Assembly (NCBI RefSeq): GCF_001039355.2
Contig: NW_019775959.1
Location: forward strand, 91,378-155,377
Direction: 5' to 3'
DNA: 64,000 nt
Source of the DNA: Lingula anatina
Taxonomy: Eukaryota > Brachiopoda > Lingulata > Lingulida > Lingulidae
Every line of letters starts with the position of its first letter. Position 1 is the first letter of the stretch. The position numbers were made by a program, and so were the translations under genes. The notes below the pieces were generated by a model. The model ran no database searches. It was not told the DNA's origin and saw only the letters and a program-made list of their open reading frames with translations. Below, piece by piece: positions 36,812-47,994 of the stretch.

Positions 36812-37959
36812 CCAGACATGAGACGTACTGGCAGTGATCTAAGAAAGCCTGGTGCACAATTGTAACAATTAAATTAGTACATAAAGATTATTGCCTGTCC
36901 ATAATCGGATTTATCAAGATGAGGGGTCACTGCTGAGTCGCTTCCTGCAGCTGCTGTTGTAAACAATATTACATCATAAGTCATATGACTAGCAATGTAA
37001 CAAATCGCGTCGCGAGTTTCGTACCACGTGACCAAATAGAGCGAGGTTTAATCGAGGCAATACCCAGGATATCACTTGCTAGCCTGCCACCAAGCCGACT
37101 AGACGCATTCAACCAGCCATTACCGATTTGACCAGTGTACCAGAATAACAAGTAAGGGTAAGCGACAAATCCTTGTGATTCAATTTTTAGGCTGCTAAAA
37201 TCCTCTCGGCACTTTACCCAGACTAGATTATCTATTACACTATATGCGTGTAGCAATAACAGCGTGCTATATACGCCGCGTTTTAAAACTTTATCCAGTG
37301 CGGTACGCACAAGGGAATTTCTCCCGTTGTATTTCTTACGTTACCCTCTTTTCGACAGGGAAACCCTCCTAAAGTGGTGCCGACAGGACTTTAAGGCCAT
37401 TTGACTATAACAATCTGCCTGGTTGATTATTTTCGCTTAGTTAAAAGGAGTTTCATAAACTCCGCCTCATAATTTAGTCATCCAATATGGCGAACGTTCC
37501 TCAACAATCGAGTTTAGTTCAGTTTTCACGGCGATACATTGCTTAGTTCCATCACACCGACGCTAAGTTAGGTTCATTGCTGTTTAGTACTTGCCCACTC
37601 AAAATACGGAAACCAGTACCCATGTATTCACCACATACGCTGCTCCGAAACTCGCAGCTCTTATTCATAACACAAGGCAACATGGCGCCAGCGTTCTCCG
37701 CTTACATAACCGATAATTACCAACACATGGCGGATGGTCACTTAGCGACTCCAAGGGATCATGCTCCCAAAGATCACAATCTTTATGGCCAAACATCATT
37801 AGCCTTTATGACCTAAGGTCTATTTTGACAGGAAATTAGTTGCATGCTTAGCCTTTCTTCAAACATTTCAACAGACACCTGTTGCCTTACAAGCATGTCA
37901 ACACTTACAGGCGCTCAAACGCACATGAACAACACACGCAAAAAAAAAAAAAACTGTTA

Positions 37960-38115
37960 TTTTGCCGTACTCTAAACAATTAGTTACGTAGACATTGCAT
38001 GCCTATATCCTAGTCTATTAGTCAATTAAAAAAAAAAAAAAAAAAAAAATCTGATTTTGCTGTACTCCAGACAATTAGTTACATAGACATTGCATGCTTA
38101 TATCCTAGTCTATTT
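37960..38115 (+). repeat. Short tandem duplication (about 65 bp) split by poly-A
   Basis: The block ending CCTAGTCTATT at about 37960-38023 recurs at 38052-38112, separated by an A-run. Both contain ACAATTAGTTAC and AGACATTGCATGC. It sits directly upstream of the SGNH ORF, next to a splice-acceptor-like TTTCTTTCAG. Confidence 0.8.
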
Positions 38116-38154
38116 CTTTCAGACACCTTAGTGTACTCCTTAGCCTCTTTCAAC

Positions 38155-38772
38155 ATGAAAATTGTCATTGCTGGGCATAGCCTTATCAAACGTTTGGAAC
38201 AGGATTCCCCGTCAAACCTCAACCTGGACCCATCACTGTACCATGTCATCTTCTATGGAAGGAGTGGGGCTCGCATCGAACACTTCTTACAGAGCGAGGA
38301 CTTTTTCCACACCCTAAGGATGACTGATGTGCTTCTGTTCCAAGTTGGAGGAAACGATGTGAGGGGATCACCATTTGACCCGCCAAAGATGATGGACAAG
38401 ATCGTATTATTGAACCTCAGGATTCTGGAGCGCTTCCCCCACCTAACAATGTTCTGGGGCCAACTGCTTTACAGATCCTCCCCCAGCTGTGGTTACCTGC
38501 CAACTAGAGAGGACCAAGACAGATACAATCTTACGGTAGCTAAAGTCAACACTGCCATGAAGGAAAACTTTAAAGGCCAGGATAATATTCATTATCTGCG
38601 CCACGTGGGGGCCACCGTCAACTGGGCAGGAAACTTACTACCAGACGGAGTACATATGAATGCGAAAGGCTCGAACATGCTCTGGCGATCGTTCAGAGGT
38701 GCTGTGCTCACCGTAAGCAAGAGTAAGTTGGCATATTCAATGCTATTTGGGAAAATACCTTCAGCTTCATAG
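38155..38772 (+). CDS. SGNH/GDSL-type hydrolase encoded by the retroelement (205 aa)
   Basis: The protein starts with MKIVIAGHSLIKRL. It shows all SGNH blocks: GHSL with Ser9 (block I), Gly in YGRSG (block II), GGND with Asn67 (block III), and DGVHMN with Asp164 and His167 (block V). The Ser-Asp-His triad and oxyanion residues are therefore intact. The family hydrolyses esters or acyl groups; the substrate is unknown. Hydrolase ORFs of this type are known in Ngaro-like elements and in CR1-type LINEs. The ATG at 38155 was chosen over the GTG codon upstream because TTTCTTTCAG just before it looks like a splice acceptor. A gag-like ORF follows 637 bp downstream on the same strand. Confidence 0.75.
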   Translation: MKIVIAGHSLIKRLEQDSPSNLNLDPSLYHVIFYGRSGARIEHFLQSEDFFHTLRMTDVLLFQVGGNDVRGSPFDPPKMMDKIVLLNLRILERFPHLTMFWGQLLYRSSPSCGYLPTREDQDRYNLTVAKVNTAMKENFKGQDNIHYLRHVGATVNWAGNLLPDGVHMNAKGSNMLWRSFRGAVLTVSKSKLAYSMLFGKIPSAS

Positions 38773-39409
38773 ATTATAAATTCTCAGCTAGTATGAGAGC
38801 AGCTTGCTGCAAACTAAATATAGTTTAAGCCTCCCTTACCATAAGATCACCCAAATATCACTAGTAATTGATTTTTAAAGGGTTCACAGAAAATTACGCA
38901 TAATTTACTCGCTGCATGCACCCGGAAAATGTATTATCAAACTATACAATAGACACATTATATCTAGGCACTGCACTGCACCGCTACTTAGATTGACACC
39001 TAGAACATTTGGCTGCAGCAGGTAGCCCATTGTTAATACATGCTACACGTTGTAGCATAAAACTAATTACAGGGCCGCAGCACGTGGCCGCTCCTTTCTT
39101 TATAGGCGAGCATATACAATTCTATGAATACACGTACTGACTTATATAACCACTCATGCGCCGACAATTCGTAAACTGCTTATTCATATCATTTCATTTT
39201 CAATCAGCACGATTGAGTTTTACATTCAACTTTTATGACATACGCTGCTCTATAATTAGAATCATGCTAGTAGCACTGGCAACGTCACTAACCATACCCC
39301 CTATTACTCTTTACTAATTACCTTTCTCTGAGCTGGCAGGGCTCAACTATCTCTCTTTTCTCTGCCATACGGAGTCTATTCTTCCTTTCTTTCATTTTAG
39401 CTCTCAATC
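38773..39409. other. Spacer between hydrolase and gag ORFs of the retroelement
   Basis: No open frame of note. It ends with a long pyrimidine tract and TTTCATTTTAG just before the gag start, which looks like a splice acceptor. That suggests the gag ORF may be expressed from a spliced transcript. Confidence 0.5.
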
Positions 39410-40891
39410 ATGGAACAACCCCCAGGTCTACCATCACTGGGAGAAGCGATGTTCTGGGCCATGACACCCGGACCCAGCACCCCTTACAACACTCACCCAG
39501 CCCCAGCATCCAGCCTAAGTTCAAGCACTCTGGGGAACCCACAGCCTCCAACCTACAACCAAACAGCGGAAGTAGCTACCACCGCGACGACACCGGGACC
39601 CAGCAGACCCTTCTTCACACACCCGGCCACAGTGACCAACCTAGTTCAAAGCACTCTGGGGATCTCACAGCCATCGGTCCCCAACACAGCAACAACAGCA
39701 GCCACCTCGGTGCAGCCTCGCCCGTTAACAAGCCCCCAAGTCTACTCAGTCTCAAGCTCCCAAAGCCTCCCATATGTTCATCATATGGGAAGCAGCCTAG
39801 CCCCACCCCCTCCCTCGCTCCTCCAAGGCCCCCAGCCAGGTCCCAGCGGTATCAATACCCCCCATCCCTCCTCTCAAGGCCTACCCCCCAGTCAGTCCAC
39901 AACAAACATGGCAAACCCCCCTCACTTCTCTCCTTACCCATATCAAAACCTCCCTCACTCTCAAACAACAGTGGCCCCAACTGTGTCCCAAACAGGCCCA
40001 ATCTATCCTCCCAACCCAGCTATGGGTCTCCCTGTGAACCCATCCCCCTACTTTCAATCAAATTCCATGCCCCCCCAACCTTCCCCCCCCCATTACACCG
40101 CCCCATACCAAATGCCTCACCAAAACTTTGCTCCACAGATGCCACAAAATGATTTGATGTATGGATCGGCTCAATTTCCAGACCCCCAAGGTAAGAAAAT
40201 TCCCAAAACCCCAATAGACCACCACGTGAACAATAAATTGAGATTGAAAATTTGGGATGACGATTTCATAAACCTAAAAGACCTCCTTCCCCCTGACTCT
40301 TTGGCTCCAGGCAGGGAGGATAAAACTGAAAACCTCTCTACACAGACTGAACGAAACGAGGAAGGCCAGATCACGTTGATCCTCTCCCCTTCCCTCAGAA
40401 AATCTGATCTGACCTCACTCCAGTGGTGCCAAGCATGGCAAATCTTCTCGGCCATCTACCTGCAAAAATTCCCAGACCAAGCCATCCCCCTTTTAGTCTA
40501 TGCCCACAGGGTCATTGCGATGTTCCCAAATAAAGTAGCCAATTGGAGGGCTTATGACGAAAGATTCCGTCAAAAACGAGCCAGCGAAGGCATCAAATGG
40601 GAAGAGGAAGACCCGGTAGTTTATGGCCACTCACTTGGGACCCCAAAATTGGACAATTTTCGTCCCCCCGAGGTTTGTAAAAACTTCAATAGCGGAAAAT
40701 GCTCATTCACACATTGCAGATACCAGCACAAATGCTATCTGTGCAACAGAGACCACCCCCTCTCTTTATGCCGCTCAACTGGAGCCAGGCACTCCACTTT
40801 CCCTTACCCCAGAAAACCCTTCCCCAACAACTTTTCTAGCCACCAAAAATCCCAAATTTTCAGACCCAAATTCCACAAAAAATTCATCTAA
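39410..40891 (+). CDS. Gag-like protein of the Ngaro/DIRS-like element (493 aa)
   Basis: The N-terminal half is Pro/Ser/Thr/Gln-rich and low in complexity. A folded-looking part begins near residue 265. The C-terminal part carries a Cys/His cluster: C-x7-C-x4-C-x3-H directly followed by C-x2-C-x3-H-x4-C (CYLCNRDHPLSLC). Gag-like ORFs of DIRS/Ngaro elements have this pair of motifs, preceded as here by a region rich in charged residues. The role is presumably RNA binding and particle formation. The frame is intact from ATG to TAA. The 3' end overlaps another open frame running to 41012. Confidence 0.7.
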   Translation: MEQPPGLPSLGEAMFWAMTPGPSTPYNTHPAPASSLSSSTLGNPQPPTYNQTAEVATTATTPGPSRPFFTHPATVTNLVQSTLGISQPSVPNTATTAATSVQPRPLTSPQVYSVSSSQSLPYVHHMGSSLAPPPPSLLQGPQPGPSGINTPHPSSQGLPPSQSTTNMANPPHFSPYPYQNLPHSQTTVAPTVSQTGPIYPPNPAMGLPVNPSPYFQSNSMPPQPSPPHYTAPYQMPHQNFAPQMPQNDLMYGSAQFPDPQGKKIPKTPIDHHVNNKLRLKIWDDDFINLKDLLPPDSLAPGREDKTENLSTQTERNEEGQITLILSPSLRKSDLTSLQWCQAWQIFSAIYLQKFPDQAIPLLVYAHRVIAMFPNKVANWRAYDERFRQKRASEGIKWEEEDPVVYGHSLGTPKLDNFRPPEVCKNFNSGKCSFTHCRYQHKCYLCNRDHPLSLCRSTGARHSTFPYPRKPFPNNFSSHQKSQIFRPKFHKKFI

Positions 40892-41012
40892 CCCAATTCA
40901 GGAAATTATCCAAATTAATAAGCCTGCTTTACCTTTGGACCAGAGCATTGTTACCCCAGTTAACCACACTGCATTGGAAAACCTTTTGAAGGATTACAAC
41001 CTCACAAAGTGA
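40860..41012 (+). pseudogene. Start of the next retroelement ORF, truncated
   Basis: In the frame +1 relative to gag, residues continue past the gag stop and reach TPVNHTALENLLKDY before a stop. The TP-V-x-LE-L-x-Y pattern resembles the N-terminal end of DIRS/Ngaro reverse-transcriptase ORFs. Nothing recognisable follows, so the element is truncated here. The overlap with gag could allow frameshifting. Confidence 0.4.
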
Positions 41013-41391
41013 TAAATTTCCAGAAGTGGACTAATTTTCATGAAACGTGATAGGAATATTCCCACCAAGGCCATGAAAATTGGTCATACTACCTTTATCT
41101 CTGAATTATGGGTAATCTAATATTAGAAATGTCAGCCACCTTTCTTACTAAAGTATTCAGCTGATTCTCACAAATTTCACATAAGTGAGTGATGCACAAC
41201 CTTAAAGTTTCTGTTTGACTATGTGACAACAGTACTTGTAGGACACATCTTGCCAAAAAATTACATCATTCAAATTAACATCATTCTGTTGTTTAATTCT
41301 CCACTCTTAATATTATCCTGAATAACTCATGAATAATGTATGTAAATCCAGAATGAGGCTAGGCCGGCACAACAGTGTAAACAACATGAAT

Positions 41392-41430
<39 letters not shown>

Positions 41431-41447
41431 TTACTACTTTGTTTTAG
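41013..41447. other. Junction region with (TA)n, no gene seen
   Basis: AT-rich sequence after the retroelement truncation. It includes an uninterrupted TA dinucleotide run at about 41395-41427 just before the next exon-like block. Confidence 0.7.
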
Positions 41448-41810
41448 GAACAAATGCTCATATTATGCAGATTGCAGCCCAGGGATCTATGGGAACATTC
41501 AATGAGTATGTTATTCCTAAGAAGAGCATCACTGCCGAGGCTTCTGACATCACTGGCATAAGGTGCTGGGAGGAAAAATTTTCCACCATGATCAGCCAGT
41601 GGAAGTTTACTTGATTCCTTGATCAAAGTAACCCAGTTCTTTTGATTGGGCATAACATTCGATCATTTGATTCACGGGTGTTGTGTAATGCAGCCAATGC
41701 ATGCGGCATGTTGGGAGCACTTGAAAAAAAATGTGTGTTCCTTTTTTGACACTCCCATTTTTAGACAGATCTTGCCAGGCAGAAAATCATATAGGCAAGA
41801 GGAAATTTAG
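41448..41810 (+). pseudogene. DnaQ-like (DEDDh) exonuclease fragment, PML-like family
   Basis: After an acceptor TTTTAG the frame reads HIMQIAAQGSMGTFNEYVIP and later ITAEASDITGI, PVLLIGHNIRSFDSRVL and, after a 1-nt frameshift near 41747, FDTPIFRQILPGRKSY. These match exonuclease motifs I to II of the DnaQ fold as found in PML-like exonucleases expanded in molluscs. An in-frame TGA lies at 41612-41614 and a TAG ends it. The first DxE motif exon is not seen. Dead copy. Confidence 0.65.
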
Positions 41811-42893
41811 AGAAAGCCAGCAAGAATGGTTTGCCAAGAAGGGCATATCGTGGCAAGTGACTGCTGTAGTATCCTTGGGCCAAGATGGATAATTTCAGGT
41901 AAATAAGATTGTAACTGCCCGTGATATTTATTTTTATCTGAGTTTGTCCTTTGTTTACTTATTATTCATGCGCAGCACATTTTCCGTTCTTTCTCTTTTG
42001 TCCAGCTTTATTTTCTCTCTCTTTCTCTCTCTCACTCTACTGATTATAACGTTACAGGCCACCGCACTTACATAACCACACTGTCACATGCCTGTACCAC
42101 ACCCTGCACTGAACAGTTTTCATTTCACAGCATATAAAAGGCTTTCTCTCTATTTCTTTTTGCTAACTTTACTTTCGTACACGGAACGACACAGGAAAAT
42201 CTAAGGACACAGTATTAGCTCACTTTATCAGAGGAAAAGGTTAACTATTTCAATGCTAATCCTTTGGCTTGAAAACCTTCAACTCTGACATGGAACTCAA
42301 TAACCACATTGCTTTTGGCCAGCACTCCATGGAAATAAGAACGGAAACTGTTTATGACACAATTAAGGTCAGATGGGCAGAAAAGTTGGGGAAGTAAGAG
42401 TGCCTAGAGTTGTTGAGTGACAGGTGCTGTGTCAGGTAGTTTAGGCTTAGAAAGTGTTCCTGTTGGTTGGGCACTGAAGCAAGCAAAGACAGTGAAGAGA
42501 TTCTCCAGTGAGGTCAAGTCTAAGGAAGCGTATAAGTGCCACAACAAGCAACCAAAACACTCAACACGACACCGAACACAATCTCAACACAACTAAAAAA
42601 AAAAAAAATCGCAACACAATGCATTTAACTTATCGACGCAACACCAAAGAAAATCGCAACACAACACATAAACTTCTTGACACGACAGAAATAGATGCCT
42701 CTTTCAGTGCGGACATCTTGGAAAAGCTGTGAAAACCCACAGAAAGAAAACGCACGGAGAAAAACTCACAGAGACAGCTGCAGGTCCATTAGTCGATTTT
42801 TATGTATGATTCGTTTCTATGCATGGTATTTGCCGAGAGCAATGAGCTCATCGCCCCAATAGCTTTGCTAATGAAATAAAAGCTGATATCTTA
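41811..42893. other. Region with low-complexity ACAAC stretch, no gene recognised
   Basis: Contains CT-rich tracts (about 42015-42045) and a stretch rich in CAACAC and ACAC motifs (42540-42680). A 74-residue open frame at 42508-42732 is low-complexity Asn/Thr/Lys and I do not regard it as a gene. Confidence 0.5.
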
Positions 42894-43407
42894 TTGGCCC
42901 ATCAGTTTATAGGTCATGTTTATCCAATTAGAAGTAACCTTGCTTTTCGTTCTGAAAGCACATGGGATTTTTTCAAGCAGCACTTTGATGAAGTGAAAAG
43001 AAAAATGCTGCCGAAAAAAATTTTTAAAATCTCGCCAGACCAGCCTACATTTGTTAGTTTATGTACTTCAACCGCTTTGTCTAAGGGTCCGTCCAACGTT
43101 CAGAAAGAAGTCTCAAAGGAGACAGGGGAAGAAAATGTACCAACTTCTGAGAGCAGCGCTCCTTGCACTACGACGATTAGTAGTGACACTGACAGTAGTG
43201 TTACTGCTAGTGCTAGCACCTCTTACTCTCAGGTCGCACAAGGTTTCAAACCCCAATGGCTTCAACTATGGCCCTAGCTCCAGTACGACAGCACCCAAAC
43301 GAAAATGTTCTGCGAATCACCTGCTAAGAGTTAAGATTCTTGGGAGTAAGATAAGTTATGAGGATGCACTGAATGTGTGGCACAGGAAAAAGAGATTACT
43401 TCATTAA
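42894..43407 (+). pseudogene. Unrecognised ORF, apparently split by a frameshift
   Basis: One frame is open to 43277 (start HQFIGHVYPIRSNLAF, then a Ser/Thr-rich region). Near 43240 the adjacent frame takes over with basic residues and SYEDALNVWHRKKRLLH to a stop at 43405. The compositional continuity suggests one broken coding sequence. I do not recognise the family. Because the neighbourhood is transposon debris, it is probably of that origin. Confidence 0.35.
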
Positions 43408-44052
43408 GTAATGAAATCTCCTTGCAGTAAGACTGATTAATAAGTACTAGACAGTATGTGAGGACAACTTCATTTACATTTTCTCAGTTTTGAGAAATCA
43501 AGGTTTTCAGAGATCTAGATTGTTTACCTCTTGTTGATGGTTTCATCAAATAAAAACCAATTACTAATGAGTATTACATGTTTTCTGATCATTTTGTTTT
43601 TTCATTTAGTCTTCAAATAAGTTCAGTAAAGAAGGCATTGTAATGGTTTTATTGAAAAAGACAAATAAAAGTCTTAACTAAATAAATATATTAACAAAGT
43701 TTAACTGCAAAACCTTCTCATATCATTCCCAAAAATATTGATACAGATATTTCAAATATATTTGTCATGTTTAAAAATGGCCCATTGATATGCAAAATGG
43801 CCCATTTAGGGTGACCCAGGAGGGGCCATTGTCCCATGGGTGGTTTAAACCTTCCCAATCACTGTTATTTCTTGATCCAAATCAGGATAGCTGTGAAATG
43901 TTTGTGGCAAAGTTCTTGTCGGTCATTTGGCTTTTCAGGCGGTCATTACCAATTAGACCAGCAGTTTCCCCATGTCTACAGAATGCAGTGCAAGTCTTTT
44001 AGGGTGATTTCTATGATTTCTAAAAAAAATTATATACTTTCAGCGTGATACC
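43408..44052. other. No gene seen
   Basis: AT-rich spacer with short open frames on the plus strand (43790-44048) that carry no recognisable motif. Confidence 0.5.
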
Positions 44053-44217
44053 ATGTATTGTCCCTATTGTGGCAAGGAATTGCCCTATGGGTTTGAAAAT
44101 TTTTTATGCTGCACATTTTGTGGCAAATCACTGCCATTAATAGCAGACATCACTGCCATTAATAGCAGACAGCTTGAAAACTCTAACAGAGATAGGTTCT
44201 GGATATCATTAATTTAG
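44053..44217 (+). CDS. Zinc-ribbon-like exon, possible start of a G2E3-like gene
   Basis: The frame starts MYCPYCGKELPYG and then has CCTFCGKSLP, giving two Cys-x2-Cys knuckles as in a small zinc ribbon. In large invertebrate families of HECT ligase-like (G2E3-like) proteins, I recall a similar N-terminal zinc ribbon. The exon at 44983 and the duplicated exons at 46957 onward lie downstream on the same strand. No donor site is obvious before the stop at 44215. Confidence 0.4.
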   Translation: MYCPYCGKELPYGFENFLCCTFCGKSLPLIADITAINSRQLENSNRDRFWISLI

Positions 44218-44982
44218 GAAAGTAAAGCATATTCTTTCTATCTAACATGTTCTACCTATCTGGATTCAGACTTTTATGGTTATAAGGTGACATCTTAGTG
44301 CAGAATACAAATCTCTTTTCATGCCTGAAAATTACAAGATTATTCCAATAATATCGATGAATTTTGACTGTAAATGTAAGGGATCCATTTCTTGTCTTGG
44401 TGAGGTACTTTACTTGGTTTGTTGCTCATAAGTTTAAATTAAAATCACAGGGTATTTCCAAGAGACTGCTAATAACTTGGTAATAGCCATTCTGTGGGAT
44501 TTGGTCCGCTAATAAATGTATAATTTCTGAAACCAGACACCAGAATCCCAAAGAAACTTTAGGTTTGATAACTAACTATGATTTTTTAAACACATTTAAT
44601 CCAGAAAAAGTGTCAAATAGTGTTTGGGAAGGACATTTTAAAATTTTTTTGATACAGTTTTCAAAATATTGATTATTTTGAATAATAAAGGCTAAAGACA
44701 TTAAATATAAGTTATATTATCTAGCATATAGCTAAGTGCATATGATTAAGATTTATTTATAATTTATTGGCCTCACAAATCTATTATATTAGCTGGACTT
44801 GTTTTCAGTCTTTTTATTTGTTATGCAGACAAAACTGGGTGCAATGTAAGAATGTCATTCTTAATTGAAATAATAATGTTATCTCCTTTTCATTTTCAAT
44901 AGATCATTCACCAATTTTTAAAATTTAAACAACAATATATCAATTAATATATTAATTAATAATTTGGTAATATTATTGTAGA

Positions 44983-45066
44983 TGTGGCAAGTGCAGCCAT
45001 AGCTGGTGTAAGTGGCCTTAGTGGCAACAGTTCAACTCTCAGTTTCCTTGAGCCAAAAAAGGAAGG
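44983..45066 (+). CDS. Putative linker exon of the G2E3-like gene
   Basis: Bounded by TTGTAG and GTAAGT. It reads DVASAAIAG, then a Ser-rich stretch and FLEPKKE. It ends in phase 1, which joins in frame to the exon at 48744 (copy 2), giving Glu-Asp-Leu-Pro. This phase match supports a real exon. No domain by itself. Confidence 0.5.
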
Positions 45067-46239
45067 TAAGTAGCAACTTAATAAGTAAATAAAACAAACT
45101 CAGATTATAACTAAGTATACCAGTGATAGTCTGTAAGGTGTCCCTCAATATCGTTTTAAACCATTTCCATTTTCGCAAGTGTCATTTCTGTTTACAGATT
45201 TTGATAAAAAGATTATAAATTAATAAATATTGAAGGCCACTAACCACACTAAATGTGCCAAATTTTCATAAATGGTCAGTAAAAAGCGTAACTCTTTGTC
45301 TTCTCAGGATAATTTATACCCTTCTAACCAATAGGAAGGTTTATATTGCCGGTAATAAGGCTAATTTGGCCTTGGCTTTATGGTAGGAACCTGCTTGGAT
45401 TTGGAGCAGCCCTGTACTTACTTAGGCCGTTTTAGTCTTCCATTGATAGTAATGTTCAAGGTAACAGGAGAGTAGTTGTCAATTTGACTGCTACTATTGG
45501 CTGGCCAACTCACCACATTGATAAAAAACAAATATCAAATGACATATGTGCAAGGAATATGAAGTTAGCAGACCCAAAAACAATTACTTTGTGACATTTG
45601 GAGTTCATAACACTCAAAATATTTTACATTCGTGATTTGTGAAAATGGAAAATCATGTGTAGACGAATTTTCTGCCAGACCTTATGGACTATCATGCATC
45701 TGCATTCTGAAAACTGGGGGACTGTGGGGCCCATTTAGAGATTTGGTGGACATAGAGGCTTGCTTCTAGAACCCAACATGTTCAACAAAAAAGGTCCTTT
45801 TTTTGCTTGCCATCAATGTCGTCAATGTCATTGAAAGCATGCACTGTAAAAAACAAATAACTATATGACTAAGTACCTCACCTTATTACACCACATGAAC
45901 AGTATGGCCTCTTTTGGGAGATATGTTGAGCAATTCATAAGAGAAAAAGAACCAGATCAAAATGAAATATTAATAATAAAAGAAAAAGAAAAGTACAGTC
46001 CAGTCTTAAAAAGTTTTAATTCAAATTACGTTGAGAAAAATCTCTGTGCTAGGGTCAGAAAAATACACATAAACCAATTTACATGTACAGTTTATTTTGC
46101 TATATAAGCCTTTCAAAAGTTTCAGCTTCCCTCGGTGCTGCATATAATAAGCAGACTTAACATTTAAACTTACAGTTGTCTGTGGCAGCCATAGCTTGTT
46201 AACTTTTAGTTTTTATTATAATCCTGGAATCAGAAAAAG
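45067..46239. other. Intron-like region, no exon recognised
   Basis: Between the linker exon and the duplicated unit. There is an open stretch at 45865-46107 rich in Lys/Glu without known motif. Confidence 0.5.
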
Positions 46240-46353
46240 TAACAGCATACCATGTGACGCCCTATATCCCAGCAGATCTCAAGCGGCTAAGACACGCACA
46301 CGCTGTTCTAGATCTCCAGATTGACTAAAACTACAAGCACAGTGCCTCACTTA

Positions 46354-46576
46354 TGCCCCTATTTCACACAGACCACGAATCCCACGAATCGCCAGGAATT
46401 GACAAATTTCAGGATTCGTGGTTGAATCGTGATTGATCAAGATTTGCAAGAACTGCCTACGAATATATACGAATCTTCTAAGAACTTCATGAACTGATTA
46501 CGATTCAACCTAGAATCCTGAAATTTGTCGATTTCTGGCGATTCGTGGGATTCGTGGTCTGTGTGAAATAGGGGCA
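46354..46576. mobile_element. Harbinger-type MITE (223 bp) with TTA target duplication
   Basis: Terminal inverted repeats of about 64 bp begin TGCCCCTATTTCACACAGAC, with only two mismatches between arms. The element is flanked by TTA at 46351-46353 and 46577-46579. Unit 2 of the tandem duplication shows the uninterrupted site CACTTAAGCAG, so this is a clean insertion. A TTA 3-bp duplication is characteristic of PIF/Harbinger. Confidence 0.92.
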
Positions 46577-46956
46577 TTAAGCAGAAGGACCAGGCAATAC
46601 TCTCAGTAAGTATTAGAAGTGTATGTTACTGCTATTAGAATAGAGTAAAACACTTTATCTTTCCTCAGAATAATTAAGTTAAGGGTTATTGCAGCTTAAT
46701 TGCGATTAAGACAGAAATAAGAATTTTCAAGACTATAAAGTACAGCTGCAATTCCCTGACTGCATCTTTATAATCAATATAATGGCATCAATTTTTAAGT
46801 TAGCCAGGGTCAAATTACATACATGTAGATTGAGTATTTGGGTTTAAAACTTGAAATTTAAAAATTAAAGTACTTTCACCTATTTTGGTGCCTTCCTTTA
46901 AACATAGTGGCTGGTGTTGATTGTTGAAATGTATTCTGAATTTGCCTTTATTTCAG

Positions 46957-47856
46957 ATTTACCCTAGCTGCTCCAAACATTTAAAAAAAATGAGAGAAAA
47001 GAGGAACACTGAAAGAAACTCATTTTTTATAAACAAGAAATCCAGATTTTCAGTGAAGGACATTGAAGTGAATGTAAGTAATGATTTAAGAAGGTTAAAA
47101 GGTAAATTTTAAAAAAATCTTAAGGTCTCAGTACTTTTTGAAAAAATTAAACCAGTCTTCTTTAGGGGATCTTATATACCACATAATATTTGGTTATCTG
47201 GAATTTAATCTGCCACTACCATCCATTCAGGTACTAGACAAAAAACTGGATGAGAAAATATGTTTATGTTTCTAAGTTCATGAATACTACTTTATATCAC
47301 AAATGAGAAGCATGACTGCCTACATCCAATGCCAACTAATCCAATCACTACAAAATCTCCCTGAAATGTTCTTTTATCAAAACATTTTAATCCAACCAAA
47401 TATTTAGTGGTTTATGGAACACCTTCCAGGAAATTGCATCTAATGCTGCTAGAAGAATAATGTTACTTTTTCACGCATGTATTTCAGATCAGAGTGGGAA
47501 TTCTCATTCCTAATAATGGCAGTTTGAAGCCTTTTAGGGGGAAGACCCTGAAAGTGCCTGTAAGGCCAAGCTGGACTACAGAGGAAACTTTGCAGGCCAG
47601 TTTGGCCAAACATAGAGCCCACAATGGGCATGAAATGGAAGAGGGAGAATACTGCCTGACATATGACAGTGGCAAGGTGGTGGAACACCTCCCTGAAGGA
47701 AATCTCCCTGCCAAGTTCACCATCCGTGGATATAAAGAACAGCTTCAAAAGGACTGGCAGAGGCTGGTCCTATACATTTGTGCTAGGGAGCACCTGGGTA
47801 GTATTGGTTTAACCCTTATCAGGATAATGGGAGCCCAATGGACTCAAGCTGGTTGA
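46957..47856 (+). pseudogene. G2E3-like (HECT ligase family) exons, copy 1
   Basis: Exon A (46957-47073) encodes a basic stretch (MREKRNTERNSFFINKKS) and exon B starts at 47488. Exon B reads ILIPNNGSLKPFRGKTL and later GEYCLTYDSGKVVEHLPEG and RLVLYICAREHL. From memory this matches the ubiquitin-like N-terminal region of invertebrate G2E3-like proteins. In this copy exon A has TAG where copy 2 has CAG, plus an extra T before an A-run. Exon B is open to a stop at 47854. No HECT domain follows. Confidence 0.6.
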
Positions 47857-47994
47857 ATACATGTAGTTCTTCACAGCTGCACAATAAAGCTGTTCAATTA
47901 TGGGACCTGTAGAGCTGCAACCCCACACATTTTTATAAGTATTGAAACAAGCAGCACTGGCCCAAGTAGTACAGTCTGCTTAGTGATAACATGA

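Larger units (their letters stand above)
36880..41012 (+). mobile_element. 5' part of a Ngaro/DIRS-like tyrosine-recombinase-type retroelement
   Basis: This region holds, in order, a terminal-repeat-like block (36880 to about 37030), an SGNH-hydrolase ORF, a gag-like ORF with Cys/His motifs, and the first residues of what looks like the next ORF (TPVNHTALENLLKDY), resembling the start of DIRS/Ngaro reverse-transcriptase ORFs. It then breaks off. The block at 36880 matches the start of the 620-bp tandem units at 51639-54122. No reverse transcriptase or tyrosine recombinase core is present, so the class rests on gag and terminal features. The left boundary is uncertain. Confidence 0.6.

Noticed and set aside
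37577-37816. A protein gene upstream of the hydrolase ORF
   Set aside because: Open for 79 codons but without motif, and it lacks a convincing ATG or splice context.
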